Below, piece by piece: positions 8,001 through 14,712 of a stretch of 14,712 nucleotides of DNA. Position numbers and translations under genes: made by a program. The notes under the pieces were generated by a model. The model was given only the letters and a program-made list of their open reading frames with translations. It did no database searches and was not told the origin of the DNA. Positions within the stretch are counted from its first letter, which is position 1. Every line of letters begins with the position of its first letter. The DNA is from Planctomycetota bacterium (GTDB lineage: Bacteria; Planctomycetota; PUPC01; DSUN01): assembly GCA_016872875.1 (NCBI GenBank), contig VGYW01000204.1:1-14712 (forward strand). Direction: 5' to 3'.

Positions 8001-11000
8001 GCGGGCGTTGGCGCCGCCGGTGAGGCGGTCCACCGCGATGACGGAGTACTGGGTGAAGGCGTCGAAGTTGAAGTCGGTCCACATCGCGTCGGCGCCGTCG
8101 GTGGCGTAGAAGCGGATGGCGGGGAGGCCATTGTTGTCTGTGGCGGCGTAGGTTGGGTTGCCGACGACGTTGGCCATGTCGCGGCCGAAGTCGGAGAGGT
8201 CGTAGAGCCTTGTGACGCCCTGGCCGGTGCCGGTGACGGCGCTGGCGATGGCGGTGTAGTAGGCCTGGAGGCCGGCGGGGAGGCCGCGGCCGGCGGGGGC
8301 GTTGATGGTGAGCGTGCCGCTGTCCACGCGCAGGGTGCTGTTGAGGTTGACCATCTGGGCGCCGGAGACGTCGAGGGTGATGCTGTTGGGGATGACGAGG
8401 GTGCCGGCGTTGCCGCCGAGGAGGGAGTTGGTGACGGCGGTGTTGGCGGAGAGGGTGGTGGTGCCGGCGGCGACGATGAGGTCGCCGACGGTTGCGCCTG
8501 GGGCGGCGACGGTGCCTGAGGAGGCGAGGGAGCGAGCGACGATGGGCGCGGTGGTGACGAGTGAGCCGCCCGGGCTGACGTTGAGGGTCGCCCCGGCCGC
8601 CGTCAGGTTGCCGCCGGGCGTGAAGTCCATCGAGCTGTTGAGCGTCATGGAGCGTGTGACGGTGACATCGGGGCCGCCGATGCGGGCGAGGTTGCCCAGG
8701 ACGTTCAGGTCGGCCGCGTTCAGCGCGTGGTCAATGAAGAGGGTGGCGCCGGGGTTGATGGCCACGGTGGCGCCGACGGTGGTGAGGCGCTCGCCATCGG
8801 CCATCGAGAGGTCCTTGAAGAGCTCGAGGCGCTCCGTGACCGTGATGTCGCGGTCGGGGCGCCGCCCGTCGGCCTCGGTGTAGGGGGACACGCGGTTGAG
8901 GGTGCCGCCTGGGGAGAGGATGAGGGTGCCGAGGTTGAGGGCCTTCTCGGTGCGGGTCTCGCCCTGGGCGATGTCGAGCCCGCCGCCGAGGACGGGCATT
9001 GACCAGAGGCCGGCCTGGGCCGGGTCGGAGGGCTTGATCATGGTGAGCGCCGCCATGCCGGGCGCCTGGAACTGGGCTTCGATCTGCGAGCCGCCGCCGC
9101 CCTCGCGGTGGGTGAAGGCGAACATGTATTCGCCCGCGGCCAGGGTGAGGGCCCGGGTGGTCACGACGTTCCACATCACCTGCTCGCCGCGGTTGTCGGC
9201 AACGCCGGGGACGGAGGAGTCGAACTGGCCGTTGCGGTTGAGGTCAATCCAGAAGCCGCAGGGGTCGTCCTGGACGTTTATGCGGAAGTTCCAGGTTCCG
9301 GCCAGAGCGGGCGGGACGGTGAGCTTTCCGATGAAGAGGTTGCTGTAGTTGTCTATCTGGCCGACGGCGCCGCCGATCATGAAGTCGTAGTCGTCGTTAT
9401 AGTCGAGGCCGCGGCCGCCCGGGCCGCTGGTGAGGACCTCCTTGCCGTAGAAGGTCTGGAACGAGGCGGGCTTGCCGGTGCTCCACATGCCGCCCTGGAT
9501 GAGGCCGAGGGCGCCGAAGTAGGACGCGCTTAGGTCGCAGGCGAAGCCGTCGTTGTTCATGTGGTAGCCGTAGTGTGCGATGGCGTTGGCCTGGGTGTAG
9601 CCGGGGCTGTTGACGCCGTTGGGCAGAAGGATGTAGCCGGCCTGGCCGGGCGTGGTCTTCATCTGGACGATAGCGCCCTCGGTAGGCTTGAGGTCGGGGA
9701 GGACGAGGGCGTTGGTGCTCGGGACGCCGACGCCGCCCGTGCCGGCGATGAGGGAGCCGCCGGCGGTGGCGCCCACGCGGTTGGGATAGGTCACGTCGTT
9801 GCCGTCGGGGCTGGCGAGGACGAGGTTGCCCGGCCTGATGAGGCCGGTCACCTCGGAGAGGCCGCCGGTGATGTTCAGCGTGGCGCCGGCGACAGTGCCG
9901 GGGTTGGCGACAATGAGGCGTCCGCCGCCGCCCCGGGTCTCGATGGTGGTCCGCTCGAGGCCGGTGCTGCCGGGCTGGTTGAGGACGACGTCGCCCATGC
10001 CCTGGGTGACGAGGCGGTTGGGCGCGCCGCCGCCGTTGAGGGCGCCGGGGTTGACCGTGGTAGCGGCCAGGGCGTTGATGCCGCTGTAGGTGCCGGGGGT
10101 GTAGGTGAAGGTGCCTGCGGCGTAGCGGTTGGCCGGCCCGCCGTCGCCGGTCGTGGGATACGTGTTGGGGTCGGCGCCGTAGCGTGCGCCGCCGACGAAG
10201 AGCATCGAGCCGTTGAAGCTGTCAAAGGTCCAGGGCAGCGGGCTGATGTTGTTGCCATTGAGGTCGGTGGCGTTGAAGCCGCTGGCGACGATGCTCCCGC
10301 GGAAGCCGGCCGGGAGCAGCAGCGGGGTGGCGAGGTCCTTCCAGCGGCTTCCGCCAATCAGCGTGCCAGGGTCGCCCGGCGAGAAGGTCAGAGTGGCGAG
10401 CGCGGTGGCGGTGGCCGTGCGGTCGTAGAGGCGGACGTTCAGGGTGGCGCTCAGGCCGTCGGAGCCGCTGTCGAAGATGCCGAAGCGGGAGATGACGGTG
10501 GGCTGCATGAGGTCGAAGTCCATCCCCAGGGCGCCGGTGTAGGCCTGGTTGCCGACCTGGCCCGGGGCGACGACGTAGGAGGTGAGGGGCGTAGGACTGG
10601 TGAGGTTGGTGCCGCCGGCGAAGCGGACGCCCCCGCCGCCGCTGACGGTGAGGACGTTGGGGAGAGCCGGGGCTGCGTTGGGCGCGGTGGCCCCGCCCTC
10701 GTAGATAAGGGTGCCCAGGGTCGCCGTGCGGTCGGTGAGGGCTACGAGCGTGCCGCCCGCGGCCATCGTGACATTGGTGTTCGTGGCGTTGACGTTGCCG
10801 AGGCGCTGGTGGGACCAGAGGCCGGCCTGGGTGGGGTCGGCGGGGTTGATGAGGACCTGCGCCGCCATGGTGGGGCTCTTGATGTAGGCATGGACGTTGG
10901 AGCCGCCGGTGATCTCGCCGTGGGTGACAGCGAAGAGGTACTGGCCGGCCGCGAGGTTGTAGGTCTTGGTCGAGTTGTCGCCGCCGGAGACGCCGCCGGA

Positions 11001-14000
11001 GTAGACGATCAGCTCGCCGTTGTTGAGCGGGGAGGTTCCGGGGATGAACTGGAGGCCACCGGTGGTGGACGCAAAAACGCCGTTCTGGTTTCGGTCGAGC
11101 CAGATTCCGGCGCGGTCGTCCTGGCCGCCGATGCGGAACTCGTAGTTGCCGGGGGTGGTGACGTTGAGGTATCCGAGCCAGACGTTGGAGTAGTAGTCCC
11201 ACTGAGCGACGGCGCCGGAGAGAATGAACTCGGTGTCGTTTCTGGGGAAGAGGCCGCCGGCGCCGGGCAAGTAGCCGGTGGGGGTGGGGAAGAGGGTGGC
11301 CAAGTTGAAGTACGGGGCGTTGGTGAACGGGACGCGCGCGTATGGGACGCGGGCCAGGCCGCCTTCCACCAGCATCATCCCGTTCGTGCCGTCGAGGTTG
11401 AGCATCCGCTCGACGGCTGTGTGGAAGCCGTAGTGGGTGAGGGCGTTGGAGACGTAGGTGCCGTCGGGGGTGCCGGTGAGGGAGAGCGTGCCGCCGGCGA
11501 GGGTGACGCGCGGGTTGCCCGTGGCGCCAAAGGCCGGCGTGGCGGCCGGGGTGGCCGCGGCGCGCAGCATCGAGCCGGTCTCCACGCGGAAGGTCGTGCT
11601 CCCGGCGGCGACGCTGTTGGGCGCATTGTTGTCGAGCACCAGCGCGGCGGCGTTATATATCCTCATGATAGAGCCGGCGATGCCCTGGTCGTTGTAGGCG
11701 TTGGCCGTGACGATTGGGTTGATGTAGGCGTTGTCGAGGACGGTGAGGCCCGTGGGGGCTCCGGAGCCGATGTTGCTCTGGCCGCCGCTGGTGCGGAGCG
11801 TGCCGAGGTTCGCGCCGTCAATGCCGGCCAGGAGGGTGCTGCCGGGGTTGAAGGTGGTGTTGCCTGCGATGACGACGCGCGCCCCCTCGGTGGTGAGGGT
11901 GGAGCCGGTGCCAAGGGTGAGGCTGGCAAAGGTCGCATCGAAGTCGCTGATTGGCCGCAGGCGGCTCGTGGTGGTGCCGGCCGTGACGGTGAGGTTGGTG
12001 CCGCTCATGTTGATGGCGGCCACGGCGTCGGTGGACCACAGGCCGGCCTGCGCGGGGTCGGCCGGGGCGATGGGCGCCTCGGCGCCCATGGCGGGCGACC
12101 TGACGTAGGCAGTGACAACCGAGCCGCCGGTATACTCGCCGTGGAGCACGGCCACGCGATAGGCGCCCGCGGCGGGGAAGGTGACGGTCTTCGTCGCGGT
12201 GTCCTCGAAGGCGATCAGCTCGCCGTGCTGGGTGTTGCCGCCGCCGGTGTTGGGGAGCATCAGCAGGCCGTTTGGCGTGGTGAAGATGCCGTCGCCGTTG
12301 CGGTCAACCCAGATAGCCGAGCGGTCGTCGTCGCCGCCGATGCGGAAGGTGAAGTTCTGCCCGACCTGGGCGGGGGTGACGTTGATGTAGCCGTACCAGG
12401 CGTTCATGTAGTAGTCGTGTTGCCCGACCACGCCGGTGCTCATGAAGTCGGTGTCGGAGTAGAAGGCCAGGGTGTCGCGGTTCATCAGCCTTGAGCCGCT
12501 GGGGGGCAGGGCGAGCAGGCCGGCGTTGTTATGGAGGTTCATCGAGTTGTCGGGCGGGACGTGGTAGCCGACGTGTCGGAGGGCGTTGCTGGTGAGGGCG
12601 GATGGGCCAGTGACCTCGAAGGTGCCGCCACTGAGGACCACGTTGTCGGCGTTGCCCACGGGCGCCGCGCCCCGGGTGGCGAGGGTGCCGGCGTCCACCC
12701 GGAACGTGGTGCCGCTGGCTGCGGTCACGCTGGGCAGGCTGAGGGTGCCTGGTCCGGCCTTGATGAAGGTGGTGGGCACGCCGCCGTCGGTGAAGCTGGA
12801 GAAGGCGACGCGGGGGTTGTTGACGGCCATGGTGGCGGTGACGCCGGGCGCCCCCTGGTCGGTGAAGCTCAGGGCGCCGAAGGTGGCGTTGCCGCCGAAG
12901 GTCGTCAGCGTCGTGCCGTCATAGATGTTCACGTTGCCAAGGGTAGCCGTCGTGTCGGTCACTGTGCGGAGTGTGGAGCTAGCGGTGACGGTGAAGTTGG
13001 TGGTCGGGGAGCTGATGGGGCCGACGGTTTCGATGGACCAGAGGCCGGCCTGTGCCGGGGCGTTGGGCTGGATGAGGGCCTCGGCGCCCATTGTGGGGGA
13101 GCGGACGAAGGCGGTGATGTTGGAGCCGCCCCCGGCCTCGCTGTGGCCGACGGCGACCTTGTACCGGCCCGCTGCGAGGCTGAGGGTCTTCACCCCGGTG
13201 TCTTCCCACGCCAGGAGCTCGGCGTTGTTGCTCGCCAGTGCGCCGGTGGCGGACTGGAAGACGCCGTCCTGGTTGAGGTCGAGCCAGATCATCGAGCGGT
13301 CGTCGTCGCCCCCGATGCGGAGGGTGTAGGTGCCGGGGGTGGTGACGTTGAGGTAGCCGGTGAAGAGGTTGGAGTAGTTGTCGACGTAGGCGGTGTGGAC
13401 GGCGCCGGTGGCGCTGAAGGCGGCGTCGTTGGCGAAGCTGAGCGCGCCGGTCAGCACCGGGGTGCCATACGGGGGCGTGAGCATCATGGCGCCGTTGAGG
13501 TTGATGTTCATCCCCCATTCGCCCCAGCCCGACCACAGGTGGTAGCCTGTGTGGCGGAGGGCATTGGCCTGGACAAGGGTCTGGACGCCCTTGAGCTCGA
13601 GCGTGCCGCCGTCGAGAATGAAATCGGCTCCGTTGAGCGGGCCGGGACCGCAGACCATGTTGAGCTGGCCGGCGTTCACCCGGAGCGTGTTCGTGCCGTC
13701 CATCGTGTTCGCGCCGGCAGACTGGTCGAGGGTGAGCTTGCCGGCGCCGGCCTTGACGAGCGTGTCGCCGGCGCCCATGGTGAGCCGGCGGGCGGTCAGG
13801 AGGCCGCGGGCGAGGTTAACCGTGGCGGTGCCGCCGAGGGCGCTCGTCGTGAGGGTCTCGAGGGTCCCCCCGTCGGAATCCGGCCCCGTCGAAAACGTCG
13901 CATTGTTGCTCAAGGAGATCGTCGCACCGGGGGAGGCATTGACCGGGCCGCGAACCAAAAGCGTGTTGCCCGCCCCGATCGCGACGACACCGCTGTTGCT

Positions 14001-14712
14001 GATGTTGAGCGTGTGGGCCAAGCGGTCGGCCTCCACGGTGACCGTGTTGGAGGAGTCGAGCAGCGCGGTGATGGTCCCGTCGGGGAAGCCCGGGGGCGGA
14101 GGCGGCGGCCCGGGAGCGACCGCGAGCCAGTTGCTCGTGCCCCAGTTCGCGCTCCCGGCGCCCGGGTTCCACTGGAGCGTGCCCGCCGAGGGCTCCAGGA
14201 GGATGAAGCCGTTGACGTCGCCAAACCGCACGGTGGTGAGTTGGTTCACGTTGTGCGAGGTGACGCACAGGCCCCCGAGTATCGTCCCCGTCAGCGGCGT
14301 CGTCAGCAGGTTCGTCCCCAGAAGAGTCCACGGATCGCCGACGTTGAACTTGTAGTAATTCCTGAACGTCAGGCCATCGCCGAGGTATTCCACCCTCAAG
14401 TAGGCGGGGGTGTCGCGCGTGATCCTGGGTCCCGTGGTTGGTGAGCCCTCGCTGCCCGCCCCATCGCTGCGCCGGATCTGAGCGTTGATGCCGTTGGCGT
14501 CCGCCTCCGCGATGATCGTGCAGGAGTTGCGGGAGTTATTCACCAGCGACTGGCGGACCATCACGCCGCCTTTCCGCCAAGGGTCGGTCCCGCCGATGAA
14601 TCCGGTCAGGCCGACATTGGCCCAGATGTCGAGCGGCTGGGTGGCGCTGAAGGTCTGGTAGACGAAGTAGAAGCCGTCGTCGGCGTCCCAGATGTCGCGC
14701 CCGTCGCCCGTG
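2016..14712 (-). CDS. Giant modular PEP-CTERM surface protein with PA14-like and LamG-like repeats (5' end outside window)
   Basis: At least 4,231 residues are visible, ending at TAG (2018-2016). The first visible ATG/GTG (14564-14559) is not the real start. The frame stays open to 14712, and that upstream stretch (RDIWDADDGFYFVYQTFS ... TDPWRKGGVMVRQSL) is the middle of a DUF1349-like concanavalin-fold domain. Order N to C: DUF1349-like (about 14170-14712); poly-Pro linker (about 14085-14120); beta-helix passenger-like segments rich in G/T/N/L; four PA14-like modules (13566-9000) with one DUF4082-like module (10590-10080); five LamG-like modules (8275-2650); PEP-CTERM tail (2093-2019). Known biology: PEP-CTERM proteins cross the inner membrane by Sec and are processed by an exosortase, so an extracellular or cell-surface location is expected. 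PA14 and LamG folds often bind glycans, so adhesion or matrix binding is my inference. No catalytic motif was recognised. Cysteines are few and there is no autotransporter barrel. The signal peptide, promoter and ribosome binding site lie outside the window. Confidence 0.95.
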   Translation of the reverse strand, partial: TGDGRDIWDADDGFYFVYQTFSATQPLDIWANVGLTGFIGGTDPWRKGGVMVRQSLVNNSRNSCTIIAEADANGINAQIRRSDGAGSEGSPTTGPRITRDTPAYLRVEYLGDGLTFRNYYKFNVGDPWTLLGTNLLTTPLTGTILGGLCVTSHNVNQLTTVRFGDVNGFILLEPSAGTLQWNPGAGSANWGTSNWLAVAPGPPPPPPGFPDGTITALLDSSNTVTVEADRLAHTLNISNSGVVAIGAGNTLLVRGPVNASPGATISLSNNATFSTGPDSDGGTLETLTTSALGGTATVNLARGLLTARRLTMGAGDTLVKAGAGKLTLDQSAGANTMDGTNTLRVNAGQLNMVCGPGPLNGADFILDGGTLELKGVQTLVQANALRHTGYHLWSGWGEWGMNINLNGAMMLTPPYGTPVLTGALSFANDAAFSATGAVHTAYVDNYSNLFTGYLNVTTPGTYTLRIGGDDDRSMIWLDLNQDGVFQSATGALASNNAELLAWEDTGVKTLSLAAGRYKVAVGHSEAGGGSNITAFVRSPTMGAEALIQPNAPAQAGLWSIETVGPISSPTTNFTVTASSTLRTVTDTTATLGNVNIYDGTTLTTFGGNATFGALSFTDQGAPGVTATMAVNNPRVAFSSFTDGGVPTTFIKAGPGTLSLPSVTAASGTTFRVDAGTLATRGAAPVGNADNVVLSGGTFEVTGPSALTSNALRHVGYHVPPDNSMNLHNNAGLLALPPSGSRLMNRDTLAFYSDTDFMSTGVVGQHDYYMNAWYGYINVTPAQVGQNFTFRIGGDDDRSAIWVDRNGDGIFTTPNGLLMLPNTGGGNTQHGELIAFEDTATKTVTFPAAGAYRVAVLHGEYTGGSVVTAYVRSPAMGAEAPIAPADPAQAGLWSTDAVAAINMSGTNLTVTAGTTTSRLRPISDFDATFASLTLGTGSTLTTEGARVVIAGNTTFNPGSTLLAGIDGANLGTLRTSGGQSNIGSGAPTGLTVLDNAYINPIVTANAYNDQGIAGSIMRIYNAAALVLDNNAPNSVAAGSTTFRVETGSMLRAAATPAATPAFGATGNPRVTLAGGTLSLTGTPDGTYVSNALTHYGFHTAVERMLNLDGTNGMMLVEGGLARVPYARVPFTNAPYFNLATLFPTPTGYLPGAGGLFPRNDTEFILSGAVAQWDYYSNVWLGYLNVTTPGNYEFRIGGQDDRAGIWLDRNQNGVFASTTGGLQFIPGTSPLNNGELIVYSGGVSGGDNSTKTYNLAAGQYLFAVTHGEITGGSNVHAYIKSPTMAAQVLINPADPTQAGLWSHQRLGNVNATNTNVTMAAGGTLVALTDRTATLGTLIYEGGATAPNAAPALPNVLTVSGGGGVRFAGGTNLTSPTPLTSYVVAPGQVGNQAYTGALGMDFDLMQPTVISRFGIFDSGSDGLSATLNVRLYDRTATATALATLTFSPGDPGTLIGGSRWKDLATPLLLPAGFRGSIVASGFNATDLNGNNISPLPWTFDSFNGSMLFVGGARYGADPNTYPTTGDGGPANRYAAGTFTYTPGTYSGINALAATTVNPGALNGGGAPNRLVTQGMGDVVLNQPGSTGLERTTIETRGGGGRLIVANPGTVAGATLNITGGLSEVTGLIRPGNLVLASPDGNDVTYPNRVGATAGGSLIAGTGGVGVPSTNALVLPDLKPTEGAIVQMKTTPGQAGYILLPNGVNSPGYTQANAIAHYGYHMNNDGFACDLSASYFGALGLIQGGMWSTGKPASFQTFYGKEVLTSGPGGRGLDYNDDYDFMIGGAVGQIDNYSNLFIGKLTVPPALAGTWNFRINVQDDPCGFWIDLNRNGQFDSSVPGVADNRGEQVMWNVVTTRALTLAAGEYMFAFTHREGGGGSQIEAQFQAPGMAALTMIKPSDPAQAGLWSMPVLGGGLDIAQGETRTEKALNLGTLILSPGGTLNRVSPYTEADGRRPDRDITVTERLELFKDLSMADGERLTTVGATVAINPGATLFIDHALNAADLNVLGNLARIGGPDVTVTRSMTLNSSMDFTPGGNLTAAGATLNVSPGGSLVTTAPIVARSLASSGTVAAPGATVGDLIVAAGTTTLSANTAVTNSLLGGNAGTLVIPNSITLDVSGAQMVNLNSTLRVDSGTLTINAPAGRGLPAGLQAYYTAIASAVTGTGQGVTRLYDLSDFGRDMANVVGNPTYAATDNNGLPAIRFYATDGADAMWTDFNFDAFTQYSVIAVDRLTGGANARVITSRTRNWLFGHHGGGDARWHAEGWITPQGGNANTLWDVSAGDTNNIANPQANFWYNGTQTTTNGQGSGDTNYYPGILQLGAWGTGFSEPSNAQVSDILIFNRVLTAAERNSVASYLASRYAVTAPGYTPTALAAPALLGDLRLAPSTSATIAGSGTAAFNSIGTTASLLVTGPMTLTTPPTPPTATASADGQTLTLNATISATNFNVSGTGTVALTRNLTIAAGGTMTSTASANINALNVAGNQTIDAGSASLLNLKGGLNVAAGTVTFRTPAPTAIPANLIGYWPFNEGTGTTTADASGGGNPGTLVGTAAWVNDPTRGWVLNLPANVAANVNIPAAALAALANQPQVTVSLWQYGDVPTQPRDTLMFEARNAAGNRVLNVHLPWSDRNVYWDAGNVGGAYDRINRLTGADSEFEGQWNNWIFTKNATTGTLSVYLNGAQWITGTGRTRNMEPITSFRIGADGGGGSSYGGMVDEFMVWNRSLTVAEIQRVYSAGLVGSYGPALLGNLTMAPGTTLDLANAAGTSGAGAAAFQSITTGPTAAIKGAATLTGDMRVGGSPGTLNVTGSFTMAPGSTYHWEHDGTNQDLVAVTGSVNVANAWNLGISLGSVLPDGQYNLFTHTAGVAPTVGPVAIIKENAYANLINSATVGSDASRVFVTLDLADVTTWTSNSGSGGTTAWNTATNWTPGVVPTASTNAIVQAPIANQIATVSPGMGTQAANNLIVDTGGHVRIEAGGRLEVTQNADVMAAGTLTVNGALKVGSTVISGITPLDLAGLMSYWPLNEAAGTTAADASLRGHTGNVVGTANWQPAGGRFGGAMLFNGATDIQVPYSADFDRATWTVNAWVNIAQDQGDGGILGTRFGGEFTFDYKVRASDIHGDVGTGGAWINTAVDIPAPLGDISWNAWHMVTYVIDDAAKQFRLYLDGALTNTYGYSGTPRLMMPSQGMRLGNSAGAEYLNNGRLDDVAIWDRALTLAEIQNLWVGQGAVPVGGTLTIAGTALFGGDADLDVPRIVVTGGTTTGWPYNFPTLKAGTTLRLAGGSLAGGFNLTNPSTTAGSYAIEAESGTSPAWLIGPAASLRKSTAGTVTVGGVVDLNNIRMEAGTLNLTNEANYLRANNVTVTGGTLASAKNATIGTLALEGGTTILARDTRVTTALRGPGTLITEGTLTIDASTAGVGLSGELRVTNTVPAISGALTINVPTPGTPDPNLMVGLRGYWPLNEGAGSTAFDLSGNARNGAISGAAWASDAVRGTNLRFDGTDDFVTMGALGVSGNAPRSIAGWAKSNDAAGADGDWTGIFGWSPNTAGSGRYFDVEVRGGGAPKPYCLHLYGREDNFGPLTNDPNWHFFAGTYDGTNVRLYLDGSATPVLTYTPSWPLDLWDEFGMGRRQATGQYFNGNVDDVAAWNRALSGAEIQAFRQGALAGGPARFGDLRLQPDAQLTLGGSGIGTFNSIGTIGGPTALGPMTLAGAANLRGGNQWLTVNGALTGNFQATGPGGVGFMNNASLTIGPGASLVVPQGMPINTEGNVTIDATQAATLNFKGSLNVTSGTLTLNGPAPMTRPTSNLVAYWGLDSSAAQVTRDTSGNSRDAILAGDAAIVPGGVVGGAMRLDDSGDWAVVPGLSPSPIANSPFSLSFWTKRSGTVTDADYVVGQGDSAATRQSLHVGFRDATQFTFAFYGDDVNVTNAAVCGDTTNWHHWVVTYHTTGNAREVWLDGVRVFSGTSGGPFLGSGTNQFWLGRRWDGNEFGGLIDEAMVFNRVLTTPEIQNLYRAGVQGGYGAARFGDLTMAQGANLVAAAAPVGFSSATIGDGATMTGDITVDRRITPAGTNPGHVTIQGPSPSGPNGHLRISDGLVYEWSFNNGPAQADLITIVGDLHFDKSFTLRVFGEGGVILSTDWIPVFYADNLFVGGQPWNPTTNPLQYTIDVGNLADPQHLYLWDLSDATLEVLGQAGDWGIYLTGLTALAVPEPSTLALLALGALALLRRRRRTR
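2019..2093 (-). other. PEP-CTERM sorting signal
   Basis: The C-terminus carries VPEPST (PEP at 2090-2082), then an alternating Leu/Ala/Gly membrane segment, then RRRRRTR and the stop. This is the complete three-part exosortase signal at the expected distance from the end. The matching exosortase is not in this window. Confidence 0.95.
2650..8275 (-). repeat. Five LamG / concanavalin-like modules within the giant protein
   Basis: Modules lie at about 7620-8275, 6490-7160, 5025-5672, 3715-4360 and 2650-3299. The last four share the Laminin_G_3 layout. They begin YWPLNEGxG or YWGLDSS, continue through TxDxSGNxxxG, a GTANW-like strand, W(N)xWxxxxYxxDxxxxxxYLDG and a GxVDDxxxWNRxL segment, and end with xxEIQxL. 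The first (AYYTAIASAV ... FNRVLTAAERNSVASYLASRY) is a different subfamily with the ERxxVxxYLxxRY ending. Beta-helix segments of 400-800 bp (TLxVxG, LxxxPGAxL patterns) separate them. LamG folds commonly bind carbohydrate or protein ligands, but the ligand here is unknown. Confidence 0.85.
9000..13566 (-). repeat. Four PA14-like repeat modules within the giant protein
   Basis: Four copies follow one template. Each opens with [AS]NA[LI]xHxG[YF]H and runs through a GYxNV...GTYxFRIGG strand. Next comes a DD(R)xxIWxDxNxDGxF loop, then LAAGxYxxAxxHxExxGGSxxxAxxxSPxM, and each ends in PAQAGLWS or a close variant. Approximate extents are A 13030-13566, B 12030-12587, C 10811-11447 and D 9000-9587. 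The aspartate-rich DxNxDG loop resembles a calcium-binding loop, and the paired Asp just before it recalls the metal site of PA14 lectins. Copy D is the most diverged: DDPCGFWIDLNRNGQF replaces the DDR loop, the opening strand is RINVQDD, and it contains cysteines. The PA14 assignment comes from pattern recognition only, without a profile search. Confidence 0.75.
10080..10590 (-). other. Single DUF4082-like domain inside the giant protein
   Basis: The stretch running from LGMDFDLMQPTVISRFGIFD through SDGLSATLNVRLYDR, GTLIGGSRWKDLATPLLLPA and FRGSIVASGFNATD reads as a beta-sandwich unlike the flanking repeats. It resembles DUF4082-type domains found in extracellular proteins. It occurs once, between PA14-like copies C and D, and helps explain why those two copies are spaced about 700-900 bp further apart than the others. 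Confidence 0.45.
14170..14712 (-). other. DUF1349-like concanavalin-fold domain, cut by the window edge
   Basis: Reading in frame from the right edge gives GDGRDIWDADDGFYFVYQ, then GTDPWRKGGVMVRQSL, then a strand region ending TTVRFGDVNGFILLEP. The order D-x-W...FxFVYQ...DPWxKxGVMxRxS is typical of DUF1349 / regulation-of-enolase-1-like concanavalin domains. The domain runs through the apparent ATG/GTG at 14564-14559, which shows that the gene starts further right. Confidence 0.7.

Noticed and set aside
6252..8519. 755-residue plus-strand open frame
   Set aside because: Antisense to two LamG domains, low-complexity Gly/Val/Glu sequence, no recognisable motif.
9561..12494. 977-residue open frame on the plus strand opposite the giant gene
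   Set aside because: Composition is almost only G/A/V/E/D/R with no domain. It lies antisense to clear PA14-like and passenger domains, so it is a shadow of GC-rich codon bias.
13250..13330. Dockerin or EF-hand domain from the DxNxDG loop
   Set aside because: Only one such loop occurs per module, embedded in beta strands of a PA14-like unit. Paired dockerin repeats and helices are absent.
12531..14444. 637-residue plus-strand open frame
   Set aside because: Antisense shadow of the giant gene with no domain signature.
14559..14564. GTG/ATG as the start of the giant gene
   Set aside because: The in-frame upstream sequence to the window edge is conserved-looking domain sequence, and no signal peptide follows this position.

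Overview
The window reads as GC-rich chromosomal DNA from a PVC-group bacterium, most likely a planctomycete or a relative such as Verrucomicrobiota, Lentisphaerota or Kiritimatiellota. This placement is inferred from three things: a very large PEP-CTERM surface protein, a secreted DUF1080 (3-keto-disaccharide hydrolase family) protein, and intergenic DNA packed with short hairpin repeats and T/G-rich phrases. No rRNA, tRNA or universal marker is present to confirm it.

Layout, left to right. Positions 1-756 are intergenic repeat DNA holding one arm of a 118-bp perfect inverted repeat, a cluster of small hairpins, and a possible decayed gene end (about 256-475, minus strand). Positions 757-1413 (minus) encode a 218-residue exported DUF1080 protein with a good Shine-Dalgarno sequence and a strong-looking sigma70-type promoter at 1462-1490. 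Positions 1491-2015 are a second repeat-rich spacer. It holds the other 118-bp arm, a diverged third copy of the same element, a terminator-like hairpin and a two-hairpin element that overlaps the stop codon of the next gene. Positions 2016-14712 (minus) are one uninterrupted coding frame of at least 4,231 residues. It is still open at the right edge, so its true start lies outside the window.

The giant protein is an exosortase-sorted modular surface protein. From N to C it shows a DUF1349-like concanavalin-fold domain, a Pro linker, and autotransporter-passenger-like beta-helix segments. Four PA14-like modules follow, all built to one template, with a single DUF4082-like module between the third and fourth. 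Five LamG-like modules come next, and the chain ends in a PEP-CTERM tail (VPEPST, hydrophobic segment, Arg cluster). A passenger-end-like segment directly followed by a passenger-start-like segment near 5,930-6,300 suggests that two ancestral surface proteins were fused.

Both genes are on the minus strand, but they are about 600 bp apart and separated by terminator-like structure and a new promoter, so they are probably separate transcription units. A shared theme of extracellular polysaccharide binding or processing is plausible but is only an inference from the families. No CRISPR array, transposase, phage gene or complete RNA gene was found.
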